NCBI RefSeq assembly: GCF_047973035.1
Contig: NZ_JBKEBF010000015.1
Coordinates: 13,160-77,159, forward strand
Reading direction: 5' to 3'
Length of the DNA: 64,000 nucleotides
From: Oleidesulfovibrio sp047973035
GTDB lineage: Bacteria > Desulfobacterota > Desulfovibrionia > Desulfovibrionales > Desulfovibrionaceae
Shown: in pieces, positions 25,722-33,229 of the stretch
Numbering within the stretch: position 1 is the first letter of the stretch
Layout: each line of letters begins with the position of its first letter
The notes under the pieces: model-generated
What the model saw: the letters and a program-made list of their open reading frames with translations, nothing else
What the model was told of the DNA's origin: nothing
The model's database searches: none
Position numbers and translations under genes: made by a program

Positions 25722-26534
25722 ATGACTACTGATGCAGTAACCACTCCGTTGCAGGAACTTACAGAGGTTTTGGAATCGTTAATCGGTCCCGGCGGTTGCC
25801 CGTGGGACAAAGAGCAGACTCCTGAATCTCTTTGTGACTATGTGCTGGAAGAGGCTTTTGAGCTTGTGGACGCCATTCGTTCCGGCAAAGCAGCTGATGT
25901 GCGTGAAGAGCTGGGCGATGTGATGTTTTTGATGGCGTTTATCGGCCGCCTGTATCAGGACAAAGCCGGTTTCTCGCTGAACGACGCCATGTCTGACGTT
26001 GCCGCAAAGATGATTCGTCGTCATCCGCACGTGTTTGATGAAGTGACCTTCAAAAATAAAGAAGAACAACTCAAAGCGTGGGAAGCTATCAAGCGTTCGG
26101 AAAAAAGCGATGGCGAAGGTCGGCCCAAGGGCATTTATGACAGTCTGCCTGCCGGACTGCCGCCGCTTCTCAAGGCTTACCGCCTGCACTCTAAGGCTGC
26201 CCGCGTAGGTTTTACCTGGCCTGAGGATGAAGATGTTCTCCGTCAGGTCGAATCAGAACGCCAGGAGTGGGAAGAGGCTTTGGAAAGCGGAAGCAGGGAA
26301 CAGCAGGAAGCTGAGTTCGGTGACTACCTCTTTACGCTGGTTGAACTTGGCAGGCGTAAGGGGATAAAGGCAAACGCGGCTATCGGCGGAGCGAACGTCC
26401 GTTTCTTGCAACGCTTTGAAGCTATGGAAGCCCTTTGTCGCGAGCGTGGGCTAGACTTTCCCTCACTCTCTTTTGAAGAAAAAGATGCCCTCTGGAACGA
26501 GGTAAAGCTGCATGACAGCAGCAAAAATACATAA
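25722..26534 (+). CDS. mazG: Nucleoside triphosphate pyrophosphohydrolase MazG
   Basis: A 270-residue house-cleaning enzyme that hydrolyses NTPs to NMPs and PPi, and can lower ppGpp in E. coli. Two MazG domains in tandem are visible: N-terminal GGCPWDKEQTPESL with EEAFE and EELGDVMF, and a C-terminal copy with VGFTWPED, EWEEAL and EFGDYLF. Each has the metal-binding EExxE…ExxD pattern. It shares 23 bases at its end with the next + strand gene. The start lacks a strong ribosome site. Confidence 0.95.
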   Translation: MTTDAVTTPLQELTEVLESLIGPGGCPWDKEQTPESLCDYVLEEAFELVDAIRSGKAADVREELGDVMFLMAFIGRLYQDKAGFSLNDAMSDVAAKMIRRHPHVFDEVTFKNKEEQLKAWEAIKRSEKSDGEGRPKGIYDSLPAGLPPLLKAYRLHSKAARVGFTWPEDEDVLRQVESERQEWEEALESGSREQQEAEFGDYLFTLVELGRRKGIKANAAIGGANVRFLQRFEAMEALCRERGLDFPSLSFEEKDALWNEVKLHDSSKNT

Positions 26535-27954
26535 AAGACTTCAGTCGTCAGCGCGAAATGCCGGCGTTTCCGGCAGACAGCGCTCCTCTTTGACTGCTTG
26601 TACCCGAAAAAATGTAAGCGCTCCTGTTGGCAACGGGGGCGCTTCTGTGTCTGTTGCAGATGCCCTCAACCCTGTGGTGTCTGATGGATGGGCCGTGTGT
26701 CGGTTTAAGGGATGCACTGTTTATATTGAGACGTGCAGTAAGCAGAGTAAAGAGTATGGTTCTGAACATAGCGCTGTCTGGCGGCGGAACTTGTTGTCTT
26801 CTGCACAAGAAACCGCAGCTGTTCATACAACCTGCAGCCATCCTGCAAAGCTGGAAGCTTCGACTGAGATATTCAACCGCCCCGATGTTTGCATGATTGC
26901 AGCAGCCGTCCGAGGCTGGCTGCTCCGGCGTTCCATTGACAGCCGGTTGCAGGATTACGCAACCTCTCTCGGGATTGACGATTTGCATGCAGCTTTGTTT
27001 CAGCTAGCAGGTAGAACCGGAGCGAAGAGCGGGGTGGTATACGATGAAAATATACTTGAGCAGTTGTTCGAGTATATTCTGTTTCCGGATGAAGAACTGT
27101 GCCTGCGTGTAGAGCAGTGTGTCATCGCAGCTGAGGCGGATGGGCGTGAAGTGGCGGAGGGCTGTTGCGCCGTACCCGCAGATATGGTCTCGGCTGTGTG
27201 TCGCCACCTGTCAGATGCAGAGGCTGTCATTTCATTGCCTCTGGCTATAGTGAACGAGCCGGAAGCGGGTTGCATACACGTTGCTGTTGCATTAACGGCG
27301 CTGCAACAGCTTGTAGCTCGTTTGTGTGTTGGCCGCGTTATTCCTGCCTGTGTGCATGCCTGTACGATGTGCGTAGGCACAAGCACAGCACAGGAAACCG
27401 AAGAAAGCCTGGCGGATGATAGTTCCTTGCGCCTGTATGCAATGATCAGGCAGCTCATCCGGCGGTCATCTTTGCAGTTTACGCCGTTCCGGTGTTTTAT
27501 GATTCAGTGCTATCTGGAGGCTGTTCCACATTCATTCCCGCAATTTTTGCAGGGACTGCGTATCTGGCTTGCCCTGCTCGAACGGGTAGCTCCTTTGCCT
27601 GGTAATCCGCAACAGGCGGAGTCCGATCTGTTTTCAGCACTGTCCAAGCGCAGGGCCCGACTCAATAAAACCTTGAGGGATGGGCAGGAGTTTGAACAAC
27701 GTCTGCGCAGATTCAATATGGAAACCTTGATGATGCAGGGAGTACGGCCTCCGGCAGCAGACCCTGTAATAGTCCGTGAAGAGATAAGCGTGCTCGACAG
27801 AGTGTGTATTGCTCTGTTTCGCTGCATGCCAAGTGGGGCGGAGCTGTCAGAGCATGATCTGGGTACGTTTGGAGTCTCTGGTTCGGACTATGCCGGAAAC
27901 GGGCCTTTTGACCCGAAAACGGAAGTTATGGCTTTGATGCGGACTTTATCCTGA
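26512..27954 (+). CDS. Cysteine-rich protein of unknown function overlapping mazG
   Basis: I do not recognise this 480-residue protein. It starts inside the last codons of mazG, with GAGG nine bases before the ATG, which suggests translational coupling. It has about two dozen cysteines, several as CC or CxxC-like pairs (EGCCAV, CVHACTMC). The second half is helix-rich, with a possible coiled coil around residues 395-415. No signal peptide or membrane span is clear. The N-terminal 110 residues look disordered. A terminator follows. The high cysteine count and its attachment to mazG are the only clues. Confidence 0.7.
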   Translation: MTAAKIHKRLQSSARNAGVSGRQRSSLTACTRKNVSAPVGNGGASVSVADALNPVVSDGWAVCRFKGCTVYIETCSKQSKEYGSEHSAVWRRNLLSSAQETAAVHTTCSHPAKLEASTEIFNRPDVCMIAAAVRGWLLRRSIDSRLQDYATSLGIDDLHAALFQLAGRTGAKSGVVYDENILEQLFEYILFPDEELCLRVEQCVIAAEADGREVAEGCCAVPADMVSAVCRHLSDAEAVISLPLAIVNEPEAGCIHVAVALTALQQLVARLCVGRVIPACVHACTMCVGTSTAQETEESLADDSSLRLYAMIRQLIRRSSLQFTPFRCFMIQCYLEAVPHSFPQFLQGLRIWLALLERVAPLPGNPQQAESDLFSALSKRRARLNKTLRDGQEFEQRLRRFNMETLMMQGVRPPAADPVIVREEISVLDRVCIALFRCMPSGAELSEHDLGTFGVSGSDYAGNGPFDPKTEVMALMRTLS

Positions 27955-27975
27955 TTATCAGGCTGCGAGTTATTT

Positions 27976-28015
27976 AAAAGCCCCTGCATGGGGTTCATGC
28001 AGGGGCTTAGCTTTT
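27976..28015. terminator. Strong terminator, both strands
   Basis: A perfect 13-bp stem AAGCCCCTGCATG/CATGCAGGGGCTT with a GGGTT loop stands between convergent genes; it has T runs on both strands (TTTTT after AGC on +, TTTT on −). Confidence 0.92.
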
Positions 28016-28031
28016 TGAAGGGGATGGAAAC

Positions 28032-28229
28032 TTACACCATGGTATCAATGTGTTCTCCCAGTCCCTGAATGGCAACGCCTGTTTCTGTCTGCGCTCCACT
28101 TTGCCGGGATTCGACACGGTTCAGATTGTTCTGATCTTCCTGCGTCATTTGCTGTTGTTGTGTCTGACGCTGGGCTTCGAGAACATTTACAATGCCCTCT
28201 GCCCCGCCTTTGGCTTCATCAATGCGCAT
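28032..28229 (-). CDS. Small protein of unknown function (65 aa)
   Basis: A 65-residue polar protein with a Gln-rich middle (QTQQQQMTQEDQ) and the C-terminus GLGEHIDTMV. The closing LG.HID motif recalls small YjfB-type putative motility proteins; the match is short, so treat it as a hint. The ATG at 28229 has GGAGG five bases upstream; a GTG at 28235 is less likely. It lies downstream of the 75-residue gene on the same strand, behind an alternative-hairpin region. Confidence 0.6.
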   Translation of the reverse strand: MRIDEAKGGAEGIVNVLEAQRQTQQQQMTQEDQNNLNRVESRQSGAQTETGVAIQGLGEHIDTMV

Positions 28230-28322
28230 AAGCACCTCCAGACCTTGGTTTTGGGTTCTGGTTATAATTACAGCCTACGAAGTTCTTATCGGCGTGTGCG
28301 CCGGATACTTTAGGTGAAAAAT

Positions 28323-28359
28323 AAAAAAAGAGGCCGCCCCGAAGAATCAGGGCGGCCTC
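28323..28359 (-). terminator. Terminator of the 75-residue gene, with an alternative hairpin
   Basis: On the − strand GAGGCCGCCC pairs with GGGCGGCCTC and is followed by seven T. The first arm (28350-28359) can also pair with GGGCGGCC at 28371-28378, just before it in the transcript, which would block the terminator. Confidence 0.85.
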
Positions 28360-28405
28360 GGTGACGGCAAGGCCGCCCGAGGCTGTGGCAGTGGACATGC
28401 GTACG

Positions 28406-28633
28406 TCATGCCACTCCGGAGACTGAGCTGACTACAGCCTGAATAAGTCTGCCGCTTTCATTGTACACCGGCGATGCCTCAATGGCGACAAGTTGTCTTG
28501 CAACCTTAGGGTCTTCCAGTATTTTGTGCTGCAACTTTCTTCGGCTGATGTCTTTGGCAGCGTCTGCAAGCGACACTGCCGTACTCTCCCGGGCCACCTG
28601 CACACCGGGAAGATGGAGAGTGCTTCCTTCCAT
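28406..28633 (-). CDS. Small protein of unknown function (75 aa)
   Basis: A 75-residue protein with a basic helix (AKDISRRKLQHKILEDPKVARQLV), an EASPVYNESGRLI segment and a hydrophobic C-terminus VVSSVSGVA. I chose the ATG at 28633 because GGGGAGG lies seven bases upstream; a longer frame to 28756 lacks any ribosome site and would start in the hairpin region. A small hairpin ACCCTC/GAGGGT sits just before that site. Function unknown. Confidence 0.65.
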   Translation of the reverse strand: MEGSTLHLPGVQVARESTAVSLADAAKDISRRKLQHKILEDPKVARQLVAIEASPVYNESGRLIQAVVSSVSGVA

Positions 28634-28789
28634 GGTATGCCTCCCCACCCTCTTTTGAGGGTGTGTTACCATCTTATCGGAGGCTCCTGTGCTTTTCTTT
28701 AACTCTTCATGGTCAGGTCTGTTGTTCTGTATGCATTTGCAATGTAGTGTTGTCACATCGTCTGTATTTTAACGCTTAGGAGGCTGAAG

Positions 28790-28972
28790 ATGCTACTGCC
28801 GGAACGAGAAGCGCGGGAAAAATTCTGTCCGTTTATGCAGCCCAGAGATGCTCAACCGGCTTTTTGTCTGGGAGCACAGTGCATGATGTGGCGGTACAGA
28901 CAAAAAAGTGCAAAAAGTCAAGATGACGAAGGATATTGCGGAGTTGCAGGTAAGCCTATGGGAGCACTTTAA
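28790..28972 (+). CDS. Small cysteine-containing protein (60 aa)
   Basis: A 60-residue basic protein with four cysteines: CPFM near residue 13, then C26 and C31 in FCLGAQCMMWRYR, and C50 in GYCGVAGKP. This C-x(12)-C-x4-C…GYCG layout recalls widespread small proteins with CVG.ACMAWR…GYCGLAG motifs, probably metal- or redox-related; I know no firm function. AGGAGG lies seven bases before the ATG, strong support for translation. It is divergent from the 75-residue gene. Confidence 0.7.
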   Translation: MLLPEREAREKFCPFMQPRDAQPAFCLGAQCMMWRYRQKSAKSQDDEGYCGVAGKPMGAL

Positions 28973-29160
28973 TACGCAGAGTTTCAGGTCGCGGTACCTG
29001 TAGTCAACCTGCATGGTAATATCTTTGTCATTGGATGTGGCATGCACTTCTGTACCGGATATGGCTTTTTTTTGCGCTAGGCGCTTTATTCCCCATTTGA
29101 ATTAGGGCAGTATGCCTGCTGGCAAAGGCTTTGCCCCTGCCTTGACTACTGCTTATTTTT

Positions 29161-30411
29161 ATGAGGTTTATTACTTACATGACATCTGAATCAGAAAATA
29201 AATCAGAAATAACGGCGGAGAATGCATCGTGCGAAACTTCCGCATCCGGTAATACATCCGGTACTGGCGCTATGCCATTTGATGGTGTTCTGCCATCCAA
29301 CAGAATTTACGCCGTGTCGCTGATTATTCTGTTGTTGTTTTCGTTGTGGCTCAGCTACCGGTTGCTGGAGCCATTTTTAAATACGTTTATTATGGGTATT
29401 GTGCTGTCTGCCATCTGCTATCCGCTGTACAACTGGATATTGGAAAAGACCGGTCATCGCAGCCGTACTCTGGCCTCACTGGCGGTACTTCTATTTGTCT
29501 GCTTTTGTATCGCCTTGCCTTTGTTCATTTTTATTACGGGGCTTATCCCGCAAGCCGTTCAGAGCGTGTCAGCCTTGAACAACTGGATGAATCATACTGA
29601 TTTTGACCAGTTGCTGAAGGGGAGTACCCTTGACCCTTACCTTAGCTGGGTACGTCAGAATCTTCCCTTTATCGATCTCGGTAAGCTTGATCTGCGCGCA
29701 GAACTGCTCGGAGTATCGCGAAAGATGGGGCAGGGGCTGCTGGAAGGCGGAACCTACCTTCTAGGCAATGCACTTACATTGCTGTTCCAGTTTTTCCTGA
29801 TGCTGCTGATTGTTTTCTTTATGTTGAAAGACGGCAAAAAGATGCTGCAAGTTGTTAAGTATATGTGCCCGCTGCATGAAGATCAGGAAGATGCGATTTT
29901 GCTGAACCTGCGTAGCGTAAGTAAGTCGGTGCTGGTAGGCGGTTTGCTGGTAGCAGCTTTGCAGGGTCTTGTAGGGGGAATAGGCTTGTGGCTGGTGGAT
30001 ATTCCGGCTCTTTTCTGGGGAACGGTGATGGGCTTTGCCTCGCTGGTACCTGTTGTCGGAACCGGACTGATCTGGGTGCCTGCATGTCTTTACCTGCTAC
30101 TCATAGGCTCATGGAAGGCCAGTCTGTTTTTATTCATCTGGTCGGCACTGGTTGTTGCCAGCATAGACAGCTTCCTTCGTCCTTACTTCATGCGCGGCGG
30201 CGCAGGCATGTCCACTTTCTTTATTTTTATGTCCATACTGGGCGGTATCAAGGTCTTTGCCATGGCCGGTGTTTTATATGGTCCGCTTATCCTTAGCTTT
30301 ACCATGGTGCTGTTAAAACTGTACGGTGAAGAGTTCAGCCATGTTCTTTCTAACCGTTCGGTATCACGGGGAGAAGCAAAAAGGCAAAAGAAGGCTCTGG
30401 GTGCGAAATAG
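29161..30411 (+). CDS. AI-2E family transporter (YdiK/PerM-like)
   Basis: A 416-residue membrane protein of the UPF0118/AI-2E permease family, with seven to eight membrane segments. The conserved C-terminal part is visible: PALFWGTVMGFASLVPVVG, and SIDSFLRPYFMRGGAGM. The family includes exporters of small molecules and Na+/H+ antiporters, so the substrate is unknown. The first ~45 residues are a polar, Ser/Thr/Glu-rich cytoplasmic tail. The ATG at 29161 lacks a ribosome site; a second ATG at 29179 has GAGG 12 bases before it and may be the real start. Confidence 0.88.
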   Translation: MRFITYMTSESENKSEITAENASCETSASGNTSGTGAMPFDGVLPSNRIYAVSLIILLLFSLWLSYRLLEPFLNTFIMGIVLSAICYPLYNWILEKTGHRSRTLASLAVLLFVCFCIALPLFIFITGLIPQAVQSVSALNNWMNHTDFDQLLKGSTLDPYLSWVRQNLPFIDLGKLDLRAELLGVSRKMGQGLLEGGTYLLGNALTLLFQFFLMLLIVFFMLKDGKKMLQVVKYMCPLHEDQEDAILLNLRSVSKSVLVGGLLVAALQGLVGGIGLWLVDIPALFWGTVMGFASLVPVVGTGLIWVPACLYLLLIGSWKASLFLFIWSALVVASIDSFLRPYFMRGGAGMSTFFIFMSILGGIKVFAMAGVLYGPLILSFTMVLLKLYGEEFSHVLSNRSVSRGEAKRQKKALGAK

Positions 30412-30477
30412 CCCTTGGTAGATTGCTTGCCTGCATTAGCTTTTTTCGTTATCAATATCCCTTCGCACTAAGCGAAT

Positions 30478-30508
30478 GATGTGCCGTCCCCCCCTGGCAC
30501 ATCGGGGA
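30478..30508 (+). promoter_or_regulatory. Hairpin beside the ribosome site of the GGDEF/EAL gene
   Basis: A perfect 8-bp stem GATGTGCC/GGCACATC (30478-30503) has a loop with seven C in a row. The ribosome site GGGGA follows at once (30504-30508), and its G run could pair with the C-rich loop. This would limit translation of the downstream cyclic di-GMP gene; it is a structural inference. Confidence 0.45.
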
Positions 30509-30512
30509 ATCC

Positions 30513-33110
30513 ATGAAATTCGATGCTACTTTGGTGTGTCCTCAGAATACTACTGAGGACACACTGTCGCTATTGTCTGCTGTTTATGGCTATAACATGA
30601 ACGGTATCGGCGTGTTTACCCGTGCGGGTGTTCTGATTTACGCAAATGCTGCATGGCAGCTGCATGCCGGCACCGGTACTGATTCTGTTACTTTTACCGC
30701 TCTGACTGTTGGCTGTGAGTCTCTTTTTGCGTCTTTCGTAAATGGTTCACGGCAAGAGTGGAGCGGAAGCCTGCCCTTACATCTGCCTTCCGGGCGGCGT
30801 GTTTTCAGCGCCAGCTTGCGTTCTCTCGAGCCCGGCTTCTTTCCTGAAAAATTTATTGTTGCCGAAATAACACCGCAGCACTCAGAGAGTTCTGCTCATG
30901 CTTGCTGTACATGCCCTTCATGGCACCTGCCGGCCCGTTTGCACAGCGTTCGCGAAAGCGTAGAACACCGCCTTACGGTTCTTTTTTCTGTATTGCAAAA
31001 ACGAACGGGGTGTACATCCGCTTCGTTGTGGCTTGCCGGAGGAGAAAAAGGGGCACCTGTAACTGTTGATCATCCCATGCCTGTGAACGGTGTGCCTGCG
31101 TCGCGTCTGTTCGGCCAGAAGTTTGCCGACTATGTGGTGGGCAAAAAAGATACTGTGGCTCTTGATAGCGAAGGCCTTACCCGCCTGACATCTCAGGGCA
31201 TATTGCCGGAAGGGATGACGTTGCCGGACTCCATATTGGCAGCTCCGCTATTTACTTCGGACGGAGATGTTCTGGGTGTGCTTACTGTGTGTCGCAGCGG
31301 TGCCGGTGCGCGCTTCGGTATGACTGAAGCGATTTTTTTACGTAATGTTGGCAGCGTACTGGCTGCGGTAGAACGTATTCATGCCAACGAGAGGGCACTG
31401 CGGGAGAGTGAAGCACGCTTCAGGGCCGTTTTTGACAACGCCGGACTTGGCATTGCCCTGCTGTCACCACAGGGAAGAGTGAAGCAGATAAATCAGGTCA
31501 TAAAATCCATGTCCAGCCTGCCTGAGTCTACTTTGCTTGGCAGACACTATTCCGAGTTTTTGTCTGCGGCGGATGCGAGGGTTGCAGATGGGTTTTTCAA
31601 GGCAATTCATCATGGTTCCGAAGAAGTGCTGCATATGACCTGTGCCGTACAAAGGATGTATGCTTCGCTCGTGTGGTGCAAATTGACAATGAGTTCAGTG
31701 CGCGACAACGAAAGCGAATTGCAGAACATCATTGTACAGGTAGAGGATGTCACGGAGCACAAGCGCGAAGACGAGCGCATCACCTTTATGGCCTATCACG
31801 ACGTTCTTACAGGGCTTCCGAACAGGGCGCTTTTTCAGGACAGGCTGCAAGGTGCGTTTAACAGAGCGCAGCGGAATAGCGATTTTACTTTTGCAGTGTT
31901 GTATATGGACATGGACGGCTTTAAGACTGTTAACGATGCCATGGGCCATGATGTAGGTGATATGCTGCTGGGTATGTTTGCAGAAAGAGTGAAAAACTGC
32001 CTGCGCAACGTAGATACCCTTGCACGCCTGGGGGGCGATGAGTTTGCTGTTTTGCTGGATGATGTGCCGGAGATTTTACAGGTTACGCATATTATCGAGC
32101 GCATTACTGAAGCTGTCTCCAAGCCTTTTGTTTTAGACGGGCGCGAAATCAAATGCGGTGTGAGCATAGGGGCGGTACTGAAAGGGCAGGAATATTCGTG
32201 CAGTGAAGATTTGCTGCGTGAAGCTGACTCTGCAATGTACAAGGCAAAGCGTACAGGCACAAACCGGTATGCGATTGCCGGAACGTCGGACGAAGCGAAA
32301 GCTTTGCGGATGCAGCGAGGCGAAGAAGAATTACTTGCTGCTTTGAAATTCGAACAGATGGAGTTGTTCTTTCAACCCGTGGTATCTTTGCGAACGGGCA
32401 GGATGCATGCTGCCGAGGCTTTGTTGCGCTGGCGTCACCCCCGTAAGGGGCTTTTGCTGCCCGGTGCATTTTTACCATTGGTCGAAAGTGCCGGTTTACA
32501 GTTTGAGCTTGATGCGCATGTACTTAGTCTGGTGGCAAAATCTCTGGATACTCTTGTTGCAAGGGAAAAAGAGTTCGGTTTGCAGCGTATCGCGCTTCAT
32601 GCAAACATTTTAAGTACAACACTTCGAAGACCTGACGTGGTTGATGACTTGCTTACTCCGCTGCGGTCCGGTGGTGTTGACCTGAGCCGTTTATGTTTTG
32701 AAATACGTGAATGCCTGTTAGTCAACTCGGCTGCTTCCGTGGCCGAAAGCCTCTGGCAGTTGCGGGATGCAGGCATACAGATTGCTCTGGATGGCTTTGG
32801 TACCGGCTATTCTTCCTTGGCTATGCTTCGTCGTTTTCCGCTCTCGCTTATCAAAGTTGACGGAACGTTTGTGCGGACATCAGACAAAGATAATGCTGCA
32901 CGGGGCATTGTACGGTCGTCTATGAGTCTGGCAGAAGGGTTCGGCCTGACAGCTATTGCCGAGGGCGTTGAAATGCCCGAACATGCCGAGTTGTTGCGCG
33001 ATATGGGATTTGCCATGGCACAGGGAACCTATTTTGCTTCGCCCATGCCTTTGCAGCGTTTGCTGAGAATGTACGAACGGCAGGAATCATTTCCGGTTGT
33101 AGCCGGATAG
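30513..33110 (+). CDS. PAS-GAF-PAS-GGDEF-EAL cyclic di-GMP protein, EAL site damaged
   Basis: An 865-residue cytoplasmic signalling protein. Order of parts: a PAS-like part (about 20-135), a GAF domain (about 145-295), a second PAS (about 300-420), GGDEF (about 430-590) and EAL (about 610-860). The GGDEF signature is intact at residues 507-511, with the inhibitory I-site RNVD at 498-501 exactly five residues before it. The EAL motif is present at 635-637. The metal-binding DDFGTG motif reads LDGFGTG, with Asp760 and Gly761, so one of two catalytic acids is lost. The protein is therefore likely a cyclic di-GMP synthase with a weak or binding-only EAL domain. No trans-membrane segment. Confidence 0.92.
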   Translation: MKFDATLVCPQNTTEDTLSLLSAVYGYNMNGIGVFTRAGVLIYANAAWQLHAGTGTDSVTFTALTVGCESLFASFVNGSRQEWSGSLPLHLPSGRRVFSASLRSLEPGFFPEKFIVAEITPQHSESSAHACCTCPSWHLPARLHSVRESVEHRLTVLFSVLQKRTGCTSASLWLAGGEKGAPVTVDHPMPVNGVPASRLFGQKFADYVVGKKDTVALDSEGLTRLTSQGILPEGMTLPDSILAAPLFTSDGDVLGVLTVCRSGAGARFGMTEAIFLRNVGSVLAAVERIHANERALRESEARFRAVFDNAGLGIALLSPQGRVKQINQVIKSMSSLPESTLLGRHYSEFLSAADARVADGFFKAIHHGSEEVLHMTCAVQRMYASLVWCKLTMSSVRDNESELQNIIVQVEDVTEHKREDERITFMAYHDVLTGLPNRALFQDRLQGAFNRAQRNSDFTFAVLYMDMDGFKTVNDAMGHDVGDMLLGMFAERVKNCLRNVDTLARLGGDEFAVLLDDVPEILQVTHIIERITEAVSKPFVLDGREIKCGVSIGAVLKGQEYSCSEDLLREADSAMYKAKRTGTNRYAIAGTSDEAKALRMQRGEEELLAALKFEQMELFFQPVVSLRTGRMHAAEALLRWRHPRKGLLLPGAFLPLVESAGLQFELDAHVLSLVAKSLDTLVAREKEFGLQRIALHANILSTTLRRPDVVDDLLTPLRSGGVDLSRLCFEIRECLLVNSAASVAESLWQLRDAGIQIALDGFGTGYSSLAMLRRFPLSLIKVDGTFVRTSDKDNAARGIVRSSMSLAEGFGLTAIAEGVEMPEHAELLRDMGFAMAQGTYFASPMPLQRLLRMYERQESFPVVAG

Positions 33111-33122
33111 AGTGTATGCATG

Positions 33123-33159
33123 AACGCGCGCCGTCAGGATTCTGAGGGCGCGCGTTTTT
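33123..33159 (+). terminator. Terminator of the GGDEF/EAL gene
   Basis: An 8-bp stem CGCGCGCC/GGCGCGCG is followed by T5, starting 13 bases after the stop codon. Confidence 0.85.
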
Positions 33160-33229
33160 CAATAATATTAACCTACTGTCGAGCAATAGCTCTCAGTCGC
33201 AATTAATCACTTGCCTTTTTTACTCGCTA

